Assembly: GCA_040757715.1 (NCBI GenBank)
Contig: JBFLWS010000013.1
Coordinates: forward strand, 28,347 to 92,346
DNA: 64,000 nucleotides
Reading direction: 5' to 3'
Source: CAIMFV01 sp040757715
GTDB lineage: Bacteria; Pseudomonadota; Alphaproteobacteria; Caulobacterales; Caulobacteraceae
Part shown: positions 8,278-16,834 of the stretch, piece after piece
Layout of the letters: every line of letters starts with the position of its first letter
Numbering within the stretch: position 1 is the stretch's first letter
The notes under the pieces: model-generated
Database searches by the model: none
Seen by the model: the letters and a program-made list of their open reading frames with translations, nothing else
Told to the model about the DNA's origin: nothing
Made by a program: the position numbers and the translations under genes

Positions 8278-8979
8278 TTAAGGCAACAGCCGGCGGGCGT
8301 GGCCCATCAGCTCGTCGAAATGGTGCATCAGCTGATCGGCCCCGAGGTCCGCGGCAGGGATGTCGGTATAGCCGAAGCTCACCGCCACCACCGGAGCGCC
8401 GGCGGCCTTGGCGGCGTTCACGTCATTGGCGCTGTCCCCCACCATCAGCGTGCGGCCGATGGGGACGCCGGCGCGCTCGGCGGTGAAGATCAGGTGGCGG
8501 CCGTCGGGCTTGGGCGCCGGGGCGAGATCCGCGCCGATGATCACAGCGAATCGGTCGGCGAGGTTCAGGGCCGTGAGCAGCTCGGTGGAAAGATCCGTGC
8601 GCTTGTTGGTGCAGACGGCGAGCGCCGCGCCCGCCGCCGCCAGGTCGTCCAGCGCCCGCTCCACCCCGGGGAAGGGCCGGCTCTCGGCGGCGATGCGGGT
8701 GCGATAGATGTCGATGAAGCGGGTGACGAGGGCCGGGGTCTCCTCGGCGGACAGAGGCTCGCCCGCCACGCTGAAGCCGCGCTCGATCAGGGCCTTGGCC
8801 CCATGGCCCACAAGGGCGCGCGCGGACTCCACCGGCACGGCGGGCAGGCGCCGCTCGGCCAGCACGCCGTTGAGGGCGCCGATCAGGTCCGGGGCCGTGT
8901 CCACCAAGGTGCCGTCGAGGTCGAAAGCGATAAGGACGCCGCTCAGAAAGGGGCGGTCTTGAAGTCGATCAATGCTCAC
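8278..8979 (-). CDS. gph: Phosphoglycolate phosphatase, HAD family
   Basis: A 233-aa HAD-superfamily phosphatase that removes 2-phosphoglycolate formed during DNA repair or metabolism. Motif I is FDLDGTLVDTAPDL (nucleophile and acid Asp pair), motif II CTNKRTDLS, motif III the Lys in APKPDGRHL, and motif IV MVGDSANDVNAAKAAG. The small alpha-helical cap lies between motifs I and II. The GTG at 8979 is chosen because GAGGA sits 5 bases upstream; the ATG at 9006 would add nine residues and lacks such a site. Divergent from glmU. Confidence 0.88.
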   Translation of the reverse strand: MSIDRLQDRPFLSGVLIAFDLDGTLVDTAPDLIGALNGVLAERRLPAVPVESARALVGHGAKALIERGFSVAGEPLSAEETPALVTRFIDIYRTRIAAESRPFPGVERALDDLAAAGAALAVCTNKRTDLSTELLTALNLADRFAVIIGADLAPAPKPDGRHLIFTAERAGVPIGRTLMVGDSANDVNAAKAAGAPVVAVSFGYTDIPAADLGADQLMHHFDELMGHARRLLP

Positions 8980-9096
8980 GTCTGTCCTCAAGGCTAACCG
9001 CCGCACACTTCATCGTCGAAAGCCGCTGCGGTTTGGGCTAAATCCGCGCCGGCGGCAAGCGCTTGCGCCGCGCCCAACTCGGAGAGACCTTTGTCC

Positions 9097-10470
9097 ATGG
9101 CGACAGAGCTGGCCCCCCCTAAGCGCCCGCGGGCGGCGGTGATCCTGGCGGCGGGGCAGGGCACGCGCATGCGCTCGCCCCTGCCCAAGGTGCTGCATTC
9201 GGTGGGCGGTCGGGCCATGCTTGACCGCGCCGTCGACGCCGCCGAGGCGCTGGGCTGCGCGCGCATCGTGGTGGTGGCCGGCGCCCATTCGCCGCAGGTG
9301 GCCGAGCGGGCCAAGGCGCGGCTGGGCGCGGCTGCCGTGGCCATCCAGGACCCGCCGCTGGGCACCGGCCACGCCGTGCTGGCGGCGAAGGCTGCGCTCA
9401 GCGACTTCGACGGCGATGTGGTGGTGACCTACGCCGACACGCCCTTGCTCGACGCCGCCGCCGTGGCGCCCCTGTTCGCCCTGCGCGAAGCCGGCGCCGA
9501 CGTGGCCGTGCTAGGCTTTGAGGCCGCCGATCCCGCCGCCTATGGCCGTCTGGTCGTGGGAGCGGGCGAGGTGCTGGAGCGCATCGTCGAGGCCAAGGAC
9601 GCCAGCCCGCAGGAACTTGCCATAAGCCTCTGTAATTCCGGCGTTCTCGCCGCCGATTGCAAGCTCCTGTTCAGCCTCCTCGCCGAGGTGACCAATGAGA
9701 ACGCGAAGGGCGAATACTATCTCACCGACGTGATCGGCCTCGCCCGCGGGCGGGGACTCACGCCGAAGGTCGCGGTGGTGGACGAAGCCGCCGTCATGGG
9801 AGTTAATTCCCAAGCCGAACTCGCCGTGGCCGAAGCCGTGTTCCAGAGCGCCATGCGTCGCGCCGCCCTGGACGCCGGCGTCTGCATGTCCGCGCCGGAC
9901 ACCGTGTGGTTCAGCCACGACACCCGCCTCGCCCCCGGCGTCACCGTGGAGCAGCACGTGGTGTTCGCGCCCGGCGTCAGCGTCGAGACCGGCGCCCGTA
10001 TCCGCGCCTTCAGCCATCTGGAGGGCTGCCTGGTGCGCGAGGGGGCCATCGTCGGGCCCTATGCTCGTCTGCGTCCCAAGGCCGACATTGGTCCCAATGC
10101 GCACATCGGCAACTTCGTCGAGGTGAAGGCGGTGACCCTGGGCGAAGGCGCCAAGGCCAATCACCTGGCCTATCTGGGCGACGGTACGGTGGGGGCGGGC
10201 GCCAACATCGGCGCCGGGACCATCTTCTGCAATTACGACGGCTTCGACAAACACGAGACCCATGTGGGGGCGGGGGCCTTTATTGGCTCCAACTCGGCCC
10301 TGGTGGCGCCGGTGCGCATCGGCGATGGGGCGATCGTGGGGTCGGGCTCGGTAATCACTAAGAATGTGGCGGCCGACGCGCTCGCCCTCGAACGGGAAAC
10401 GCAACAGGAAAAGCCGGGGTGGGCGGCCCGCTTCCGCGCCCTTAAGCTCTCTCGCAGGAAACCTGAATGA
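9097..10470 (+). CDS. glmU: Bifunctional UDP-N-acetylglucosamine pyrophosphorylase / glucosamine-1-phosphate acetyltransferase
   Basis: A 457-aa bifunctional enzyme making UDP-GlcNAc for peptidoglycan and LPS. The N-terminal nucleotidyltransferase domain has LAAGQGTRMRSPLPKVLH and the metal-site YADTPL. The C-terminal left-handed beta-helix (about 250-440) has hexapeptide repeats and YLGDGTVGAGANIGAGTI, typical of the acetyltransferase site. The stop overlaps the rpiA start (ATGA), so the two are translationally coupled. Start: the ATG at 9097 has GGAGAG 10 bases upstream; an in-frame TTG at 9091 is the alternative. Confidence 0.95.
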   Translation: MATELAPPKRPRAAVILAAGQGTRMRSPLPKVLHSVGGRAMLDRAVDAAEALGCARIVVVAGAHSPQVAERAKARLGAAAVAIQDPPLGTGHAVLAAKAALSDFDGDVVVTYADTPLLDAAAVAPLFALREAGADVAVLGFEAADPAAYGRLVVGAGEVLERIVEAKDASPQELAISLCNSGVLAADCKLLFSLLAEVTNENAKGEYYLTDVIGLARGRGLTPKVAVVDEAAVMGVNSQAELAVAEAVFQSAMRRAALDAGVCMSAPDTVWFSHDTRLAPGVTVEQHVVFAPGVSVETGARIRAFSHLEGCLVREGAIVGPYARLRPKADIGPNAHIGNFVEVKAVTLGEGAKANHLAYLGDGTVGAGANIGAGTIFCNYDGFDKHETHVGAGAFIGSNSALVAPVRIGDGAIVGSGSVITKNVAADALALERETQQEKPGWAARFRALKLSRRKPE

Positions 10471-11201
10471 TTCCCGTTCCGAAAAAGGCCGACTTCATGC
10501 AAGCGCCTGATCCCAAGGAGGCCGTGGGCCTCGCCGCCGCCCAGTTGGTGCAGTCCGGCATGGTGGTCGGTCTCGGCACCGGCTCCACCGCCGCCAAGTT
10601 CGTTTCGGCGCTGGGCCGCCGCGCCTGGGACGAGCGTCTCGACCTCGTCTGCGTGGCCACCTCCCGCGCCACCGCCGCCCAGGCGGTGGAGGAGGGGCTG
10701 AAGGTGGTGGAGCTGGACGAGGCCCCGCCCATCGACCTGTGCATCGACGGCGCCGACGAGATCGATCCAGCCCTCGCCCTCATCAAGGGCGGCGGCGGGG
10801 CGCTCTTGCGCGAGAAGCTGGTGTGGGAGGCCGCCAAGCGCTGCGTGGTCATCGCCGACGCCTCCAAGAAGGTGGCGCGCCTCGGCGCCTTCGCCCTGCC
10901 GGTGGAAGTGGTGAGCTTCGGCCACACCACCACGGCGGGGCGACTGTCCGGGCTCCTAAAGGACCTCGGCTACGTCGTCGAGCCCAAGCTGCGCCTCAAT
11001 CGCACCGGCGCCCCCTTTGAAACCGACAATGGCGGCCTCATCTACGATCTCGCCCTTGGCGCGATCGAGGATGCGGAGTTTCTGGCGTCGGCCCTGAAGG
11101 GGATCACTGGCGTCGTGGAGCACGGGCTGTTCATCGGCCTCGCCCAGGAGGCCTTGATCGCGGCGGGCGGAGCGGTCGAGCGTCTCACGCTCGAGGCTTG
11201 A
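10467..11201 (+). CDS. rpiA: Ribose-5-phosphate isomerase A
   Basis: A 244-aa isomerase interconverting ribose 5-phosphate and ribulose 5-phosphate in the pentose phosphate pathway. Signature segments are GLGTGSTAAKFV (phosphate loop), IDGADEID (catalytic Asp region), and KGGGGALLREKLV (Glu catalytic base and Lys). The start overlaps the glmU stop by four bases with AGGAAA upstream, so it is in an operon with glmU. An in-frame Met at residue 11 is an alternative start. It is followed 40 bases later by gor on the same strand. Confidence 0.95.
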   Translation: MIPVPKKADFMQAPDPKEAVGLAAAQLVQSGMVVGLGTGSTAAKFVSALGRRAWDERLDLVCVATSRATAAQAVEEGLKVVELDEAPPIDLCIDGADEIDPALALIKGGGGALLREKLVWEAAKRCVVIADASKKVARLGAFALPVEVVSFGHTTTAGRLSGLLKDLGYVVEPKLRLNRTGAPFETDNGGLIYDLALGAIEDAEFLASALKGITGVVEHGLFIGLAQEALIAAGGAVERLTLEA

Positions 11202-11241
11202 ACCCTTAGTCCCAACAGCCCGGCGACGGGCGGAGGATGGC

Positions 11242-12627
11242 ATGGCGGCCTTTGACTACGACCTGTTCGTCATCGGCGCCGGCTCGGGCGGCGTGCGCGC
11301 CGCGCGGCTGGCGTCGCTCACCGGCGCCAAGGTCGCCATCGCCGAGGAGTACCGCGTGGGCGGCACCTGCGTGGTGCGCGGGTGCGTGCCCAAGAAGTTC
11401 ATGGTCTACGCCTCTGAATTTTCGAAGGCTTTCGAGCTTGCCCGCGCCTATGGCTGGAACCCCGAGCCGGGCGGGTTCGACTGGCGGCGTTTCCTCATGG
11501 CCAAGGACGCGGAAATCGCCCGACTTTCAGGCATTTACACCGCGAACCTGCACAAGGCCGGGGTGGAGCTGATCCAGTCCAAGGCCCGATTTGTCGACGC
11601 CCACACGCTGGACCTGACGGACGAGAAGCGCAAGGTCACCGCGGCGCGGGTGCTGATCGCCACCGGCGGGCGCCCGACCCTGCCGCCCGACCTGCCGGGG
11701 GTGGAGCACGCCATCACCTCCAACGAGGCCTTCGACCTGCCGGAGCTGCCCAAGCGGGCGGTGGTGGTGGGCGGCGGCTACATCGCCGTGGAGTTCGCCG
11801 GCATCTTCCACGGTCTTGGCGTCGACACGACCCTTGTCTATCGCGGGCCCAACATTCTGCGCGGCTTCGACGACGACGTGCGCGCGCATCTAGCCGACGA
11901 GCTGCACAAGCAGGGCCTGCGGGTCCTCCTCTCCACTCGCCACACCCGTATCGAAAAGACCGAGGCCGGCCTCGTCAGCCACTTCGAGAATGGCCACCAG
12001 CTGGAGAGCGACGTCGTGATGTTCGCCACCGGCCGCGAACCCTATGTGGAGGGGCTCGGGCTTGAGGCCGCGGGCGTCGAACTGAACGACAAGGGCGCGG
12101 TGAAGGTCGACGCCTATTCCAAGACCAATGTCGACCACATCTACGCCGTGGGCGACGTCACCGACCGCATCAATCTGACGCCTGTGGCCATTCGCGAGGG
12201 CGCGGCCTTCGTGGACACGGTCTACCACAACCGCCCTACCGCCTTCGACCACGCCGACGTGGCCACCGCCGTCTTCTCCCAACCGCCCATCGGGGTGGTG
12301 GGCCTGACCGAGGCTGAGGCGCGCAAGGTCTGCGATGGCGTGGACGTCTATCTCACCCGCTTCCGGCCCATGAAGACCGTGTTCGCCGCCAAGGAGGACC
12401 GGGCCCTGATGAAGCTCATCGTCGATGCGCGCACCGATGTGGTGCTGGGTTGCCATATCGTCGGCCCGGACGCGCCGGAGATGATCCAGCTCGCCGCCAT
12501 CGCGGTGAAGGCGAAGCTGACCAAGGCCCAGTGGGACGCCACCTGCGCCGTGCACCCGACCCTCGCCGAAGAGCTGGTCACCCTGCGCGACAAGCAGGCG
12601 GCGCCGCAGATGCAGGCGGCGGAATGA
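11242..12627 (+). CDS. gor: Glutathione-disulfide reductase
   Basis: A 461-aa FAD-dependent pyridine nucleotide-disulfide oxidoreductase. The N-terminal FAD site is VIGAGSGGVRAARLA. The redox-active disulfide is GGTCVVRGCVPKK (about residues 41-53, glutathione reductase subclass). The NADPH fold is VVVGGGYIAVEFAG. The second FAD motif is YAVGDVTDRINLTPVA, and the C-terminal dimer segment is CAVHPTLAEE (His-Pro-Thr, acid/base His-Glu pair). It keeps glutathione reduced in the cytosol. Its last codons overlap the next gene (ATGA). Confidence 0.94.
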   Translation: MAAFDYDLFVIGAGSGGVRAARLASLTGAKVAIAEEYRVGGTCVVRGCVPKKFMVYASEFSKAFELARAYGWNPEPGGFDWRRFLMAKDAEIARLSGIYTANLHKAGVELIQSKARFVDAHTLDLTDEKRKVTAARVLIATGGRPTLPPDLPGVEHAITSNEAFDLPELPKRAVVVGGGYIAVEFAGIFHGLGVDTTLVYRGPNILRGFDDDVRAHLADELHKQGLRVLLSTRHTRIEKTEAGLVSHFENGHQLESDVVMFATGREPYVEGLGLEAAGVELNDKGAVKVDAYSKTNVDHIYAVGDVTDRINLTPVAIREGAAFVDTVYHNRPTAFDHADVATAVFSQPPIGVVGLTEAEARKVCDGVDVYLTRFRPMKTVFAAKEDRALMKLIVDARTDVVLGCHIVGPDAPEMIQLAAIAVKAKLTKAQWDATCAVHPTLAEELVTLRDKQAAPQMQAAE

Positions 12628-13928
12628 CCGTCGTCATGCTCGACATCGCCCCCTTGCGAGCCTGGACCTTGGCCCGCCGTCACTCGGCGGCGCGCTTGCT
12701 TCAGCGCCATCGCGACGGCGTCTGGCTGGTCAGCGCGGGAATCTCGCCCATCCTCGCCTTTGTCGCCTCCATGGGCTTCGCCGCCACCGTGGCCTTGGCG
12801 GGTCTTCTCTATGCCCCGTTCCTGCTGCGTCAGCGTCGGATGAGCCCCGGCTTCGCCATGCTGGGGGTGCTGCTGATATGGGGCCTGATCACCTACAGCT
12901 GGAGCCCGGCCCTGCCGTTGCATGCGGATTTCTCCAAGTACAAGCAGGTGGAGTCCATCACCGGTCTGAAGCTGGTGTTCGAGTTCGCGCTCTACGGCAC
13001 CTTCTTCCTCGGCGCCACGCGTATCACGCCCAAGAACGGACGGCGCGGCCTTACCCTGTTCGGAGTTTTGACCCTGGCCATAGCGGCGGTGGCCTTCACC
13101 GACGCCCTGGACGGGGGGCGCGTCTATGTCGGGCTGCGGGAGCTGTTCCACCAGCGCATCCGGTCCGACCTTGAGCTGCGCGATCTCGACCGGGTGAGCT
13201 ATCCGCTGGCGGTGTGGGCCGCGCCGCTGACCCTGGCCATGACGCGCTCCCGTTGGCCGCGCTTGGCGCCGGTGCTGGCCGTGGCGATCTTCCTCGCCTG
13301 TCTGGCGCTAGGCAAGGACGCTACGGTGGCAGCGCTGATCGCGGCGCTGGCCGCTTACCTCTTGGTGCGCTACGGCGGCAAGAAGGCGATCTGGGCCTGT
13401 ATGGGCGCCTGCGTACTCTACTTCACCCTGGCGCCCCTGGCCGTGGCGCTGGTGCTCGATCATGTTCACCTGGCGGCGAACGGCGCGCAACAGGTGGGCA
13501 AGGTGTCCTGGGCCGCGCGTCTCGACATCTGGCGCCTGACCGAACAGCTCGTCGAGCAAAAGCCCTTCACCGGCTGGGGCCTCGACGCCGCCCGTACTAT
13601 CCAAGGCATTCCGCTGCATCCGCACAACGCCGCCTTGCAGATCTGGCTGGAGCTCGGCCTGCCGGGCGCCACCATCGCCGCCATGCTGTTCACCTGGATA
13701 TTCTACGGCATCGGCGAACTGCAAACGGAGGACGCCGAGATGGCCGGGGCGGCGGCCGGCGCGGTGGCGGCCTATCTGGTCATCGGCGCGCTCAGCTTCG
13801 GCGTCTGGCAGGAGTGGTGGCTGGGGCTCGGCGCCCTCACCGCCGGCATGATCGCCGTGGACGCCGTGGCGCGCGTGAACGAGCGGGCGCACGCGGTGAA
13901 GGACGACCTCCTGCCGCTGCTCGACTAG
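12624..13928 (+). CDS. O-antigen ligase/polymerase-like membrane protein (Wzy_C family)
   Basis: A 434-aa polytopic inner-membrane protein with about ten hydrophobic segments. The periplasmic-loop signature near residues 312-345 (FTGWGLDAARTI, then HPHNAALQIWLELGLPG) is the hallmark of the O-antigen ligase/Wzy_C superfamily, which joins or polymerises lipid-linked glycans. The ATG overlaps the gor stop and is better than far-upstream starts, which would run inside gor out of frame. No glycosyltransferases lie nearby, so whether it acts on O-antigen, capsule or holdfast polysaccharide is open. Confidence 0.82.
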   Translation: MTVVMLDIAPLRAWTLARRHSAARLLQRHRDGVWLVSAGISPILAFVASMGFAATVALAGLLYAPFLLRQRRMSPGFAMLGVLLIWGLITYSWSPALPLHADFSKYKQVESITGLKLVFEFALYGTFFLGATRITPKNGRRGLTLFGVLTLAIAAVAFTDALDGGRVYVGLRELFHQRIRSDLELRDLDRVSYPLAVWAAPLTLAMTRSRWPRLAPVLAVAIFLACLALGKDATVAALIAALAAYLLVRYGGKKAIWACMGACVLYFTLAPLAVALVLDHVHLAANGAQQVGKVSWAARLDIWRLTEQLVEQKPFTGWGLDAARTIQGIPLHPHNAALQIWLELGLPGATIAAMLFTWIFYGIGELQTEDAEMAGAAAGAVAAYLVIGALSFGVWQEWWLGLGALTAGMIAVDAVARVNERAHAVKDDLLPLLD

Positions 13929-13976
13929 AGCGCGTTCCGAAAAAGTGGAAACCGGTTTTTCGATGAGAACGCGCTC
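13928..13976. repeat. REP-like palindromic element, copy A
   Basis: GAGCGCGTTC pairs with GAACGCGCTC around an inner CGAAAAA...TTTTTCG stem and the core GTGGAAACCGG. Related elements with the core AAAGTGGGAACCGGTTTTC occur at 19822-19870 (copy B) and 63415-63437 (copy C). Intergenic, directly after the O-antigen-ligase-like gene, where it may also terminate transcription. Confidence 0.7.
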
Positions 13977-13990
13977 CAGTCCAAGGATGC

Positions 13991-14039
13991 AGAGCACGAT
14001 TCAACGATTAGCCGGTTTCGGCTAATCGCATCGTGCTCT
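13991..14039. repeat. Long intergenic hairpin
   Basis: AGAGCACGA (13991-13999) pairs with TCGTGCTCT (14031-14039), and CGATTAGCC (14005-14013) with GGCTAATCG (14020-14028). This gives a two-part stem with a small asymmetric bulge. It follows REP copy A and precedes the DAHP synthase gene. It could be a second dispersed repeat type or a terminator-like structure; no T-run follows on the plus strand. Confidence 0.6.
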
Positions 14040-14132
14040 AGCCCCCCATAATTCAGTGATCGCGAGACTATTTTTGCGCATTGGCCGCGAAGGCCCTATA
14101 TGCAGCGCAATTCTTTTTCCAGAAGACGGCCT

Positions 14133-15518
14133 ATGACTGAGCGTTGGACCCCCTCGAGCTGGCGAGCGAAGCCCGCCAAGCACATTCCGCAGGACTACCC
14201 TGACCCCACCGAACTCGCCCGCGTGGAGGGCGAGCTGCGCCGCATGCCGCCGCTCGTTTTCGCCGGCGAGGCGCGGCGGCTGAAGTCGCTGCTGGGCGAC
14301 GCCGCCGAGGGGCGCGCCTTCCTGCTGCAGGGCGGCGACTGCGCGGAGAGCTTCAAGGAGTTCCACGCCGACAATATCCGCGACACCTTCCGCCTCTTGT
14401 TGCAGATGGCGGTGGTGCTCACCTTCGCCGGCGGCCGTCCGGTGGTGAAGGTCGGCCGCATCGCCGGCCAGTTCGCCAAGCCGCGTTCGGAGCCTACTGA
14501 GACCATCGACGGCGTGACCTTGCCGTCGTATCGGGGCGACATCATCAACGGCCAGGAGTTCGATCCCGCTTCCCGCGCTCCGGACCCCGAGCGGCTGATC
14601 AAGGCCTACGCCCAGTCGGCGGCGACGCTCAACTTGCTGCGCGCCTTCGCCGGCGGCGGTTACGCCAACCTCTACAACATCCACCGCTGGACCCTCGGTT
14701 TCGTGGAGGGCAGCCCGCAAGGCGCGCGCTATCGTGAACTGGCGGACAAGATCTCCGAGACCTTGAGCTTCATGTCGGCCATCGGCCTGACCCCGGAGCG
14801 CAATCCCGAACTGCACCGGGTGGAGTTCTTCACCAGCCACGAAGCGCTGCTGCTTGGCGTCGAAGAGGCCATGACCCGCGTCGATTCCACCTCGGGCGAT
14901 TGGTACGACACCTCGGCCCACATGGTGTGGATCGGCGAGCGCACCCGTCAGCTCGACGGCGCGCACCTGGAATATTTCCGCGGAATCAAGAACCCGGTGG
15001 GGGTCAAGTGCGGCCCGACCATGGAGCCGGACGAGCTTCTGCGCCTGGCCGAGGCGCTCAATCCCGCCAATGAGGCGGGCCGCCTGACCCTCATCGGTCG
15101 CTTCGGCGCCGACAAGGTGGGCCAGCGCCTGCCGGCCCTCATGGCCGCCACCAAGAAGGCGGGGCTGAAGGTCGTGTGGTCCATCGACCCTATGCACGGC
15201 AACACCTTGAAGGCCGGCAACGGTTACAAGACCCGTCCCTTCGACCGCATCCTCGCCGAGGTGAAAACCTTCATCGAGGTGGCCGAGGCCGAGGGCGTGC
15301 CCCCGGGCGGCGTGCATCTGGAAATGACCGGCCAGAACGTCACCGAGTGCATCGGTGGGGCGCGGGCCTTGAGCGAAGACCAGCTCACCGACCGCTACCA
15401 CACCCACTGCGATCCGCGCCTCAACGCCGACCAAGCGCTGGAGCTGGCCTTCCTGGTGGCGGAGAAGCTGAAGTCCACCCGCACTCCGGAAGCCGTCCTC
15501 GCCGCCGCCGCGGGGTGA
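14133..15518 (+). CDS. 3-deoxy-D-arabino-heptulosonate-7-phosphate synthase, class II
   Basis: A 461-aa type II (plant-like) DAHP synthase, the first step of the shikimate pathway, condensing PEP and erythrose 4-phosphate. Conserved blocks are FLLQGGDCAESFKEF (metal-binding Cys region), GQFAKPRSEPTE, NIHRWTLGF, WIGERTRQLDGAHLEYFRG, GVKCGPTM, and SIDPMHGNT near the C-terminal metal site. The ATG at 14133 matches the family start (MTERWTPSSWR); an in-frame ATG at 14100 would add 11 residues. The next gene starts two bases after the stop, so glycerate kinase is probably co-transcribed. Confidence 0.93.
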   Translation: MTERWTPSSWRAKPAKHIPQDYPDPTELARVEGELRRMPPLVFAGEARRLKSLLGDAAEGRAFLLQGGDCAESFKEFHADNIRDTFRLLLQMAVVLTFAGGRPVVKVGRIAGQFAKPRSEPTETIDGVTLPSYRGDIINGQEFDPASRAPDPERLIKAYAQSAATLNLLRAFAGGGYANLYNIHRWTLGFVEGSPQGARYRELADKISETLSFMSAIGLTPERNPELHRVEFFTSHEALLLGVEEAMTRVDSTSGDWYDTSAHMVWIGERTRQLDGAHLEYFRGIKNPVGVKCGPTMEPDELLRLAEALNPANEAGRLTLIGRFGADKVGQRLPALMAATKKAGLKVVWSIDPMHGNTLKAGNGYKTRPFDRILAEVKTFIEVAEAEGVPPGGVHLEMTGQNVTECIGGARALSEDQLTDRYHTHCDPRLNADQALELAFLVAEKLKSTRTPEAVLAAAAG

Positions 15519-15519
15519 G

Positions 15520-16761
15520 ATGAGCGCCGCTGCGCTGGAGAGCCTCTGGCGCGCGGCGCTGACAGCCGCCGACCCCTACGCCGCCACCCTCGCGGCTTTG
15601 CCGGACCCGCCGACCAGCGGGCGCCTGGCGGTGCTCGCCGCTGGCAAGGCCGTCGCGCGCATGGCTGAGGCGGCGGAGGCCCGCTTCGGCGACCAGGTGA
15701 CCGGCCTCGCTGTAGCTCCGGACGGCTATGGCGCGTCCCTGCGATTTCTGGAGATGATCGCGGCTTCGCACCCCACGCCGGACGCGCGGGGGCTTGAAGC
15801 GGCAGCGAAGGCGCTGAAGCTGGCGGAGAGCCTGGGGGAGGGGGACCTCTTGCTGACCCTCATCTCCGGCGGGGCCTCAGCGCTACTGCCCGCCCCCGTG
15901 GCCGGCGTCAGCCTCACGGAAAAACAGGCCCTCACAAGGGCACTCCTCGCCAGCGGCGCGCCCATCGCCGCCATCAATGGCGTGCGCAAGCACCTGTCGC
16001 GGCTGAAAGGCGGGCGCCTCGCGATCTCCGCCTGGCCGGCCAGGACCCTGACCCTCGCCGTCTCCGACGTGCCCGGCGATGATCCGGCGGTGATCGGCTC
16101 CGGCCCCACGGTGGGCGATCCCACCAGCTTGGCGGACGCTCTCGACACCCTCAGCCGCTATGGCGTCGAGGCGTCCGCCGCGGTGTTGGCGGCGCTGCGC
16201 GATCCCGCCAATGAAACCCCCAAGCCCGGCGATCCCCGCCTCGCCCGTAGCGCCTATCAGCTCATCCTTCGCCCCGCCGACATGCTGGCTGCGGCGGGGA
16301 GGGCGGCGGAGGGGCTCGGCTATCGGCCGGTGATGCTGGGCGACGCGCTGCGGGGCGAGGCGCGCCTCATCGCCGCCGAACATGCCCGGCTGGCCCTGAA
16401 CGCCGCGCCCGGAACCGCGCTCATCTCCGGAGGCGAGCTCGATGTCACCGGCGCCAGCGGAAGCGAGCCCGGCGGCCGTTGCCGCGAGTATCTGCTCGCC
16501 CTCGCCGTCGCCTTGAACGGCGCGCCGGGCGTATCCGCCTGCGCCCTCGACACCGACGGGATCGACGGCAGGGGCGGCGAGGCGGGCGCCCGCATCGATT
16601 CCACCACCCTCGCCCGCGCCTCTGCGCTTCAGCTCGACGCCGAGCAGCTTCTAGCCCATCACGCCTCGGGGGCTTTTTTCAACGCGCTTGGCGATGCGAT
16701 CGTGACCGGGCCGACACGCACCAACCTCGCCGACCTCCGGGTGATCTTGATCGACGCCTAA
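15520..16761 (+). CDS. Glycerate 2-kinase, MOFRL family
   Basis: A 413-aa glycerate kinase (class II, often annotated as hydroxypyruvate reductase TtuD) that phosphorylates D-glycerate to 2-phosphoglycerate. It shows AAGKAVARMAEAAE near the N-terminus, LISGGASALLPAP, IGSGPTVGDPT, and the C-terminal MOFRL motif region DTDGIDGRGGEAGA. Likely a two-gene unit with the DAHP synthase; both link to phosphoenolpyruvate supply, but that functional link is inference. Confidence 0.88.
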   Translation: MSAAALESLWRAALTAADPYAATLAALPDPPTSGRLAVLAAGKAVARMAEAAEARFGDQVTGLAVAPDGYGASLRFLEMIAASHPTPDARGLEAAAKALKLAESLGEGDLLLTLISGGASALLPAPVAGVSLTEKQALTRALLASGAPIAAINGVRKHLSRLKGGRLAISAWPARTLTLAVSDVPGDDPAVIGSGPTVGDPTSLADALDTLSRYGVEASAAVLAALRDPANETPKPGDPRLARSAYQLILRPADMLAAAGRAAEGLGYRPVMLGDALRGEARLIAAEHARLALNAAPGTALISGGELDVTGASGSEPGGRCREYLLALAVALNGAPGVSACALDTDGIDGRGGEAGARIDSTTLARASALQLDAEQLLAHHASGAFFNALGDAIVTGPTRTNLADLRVILIDA

Positions 16762-16834
16762 TAGGCGCCATGTGCCTTGCCTTCCTGGTTACGGACGTTA
16801 CGGTCCGCCACCCCGAGCAACTGGAGCGTTCCCC

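Noticed and set aside
14022..15434. 470-codon open frame antisense to DAHP synthase
   Set aside because: The sense strand encodes a complete, well-conserved enzyme; the antisense product has no recognisable features.
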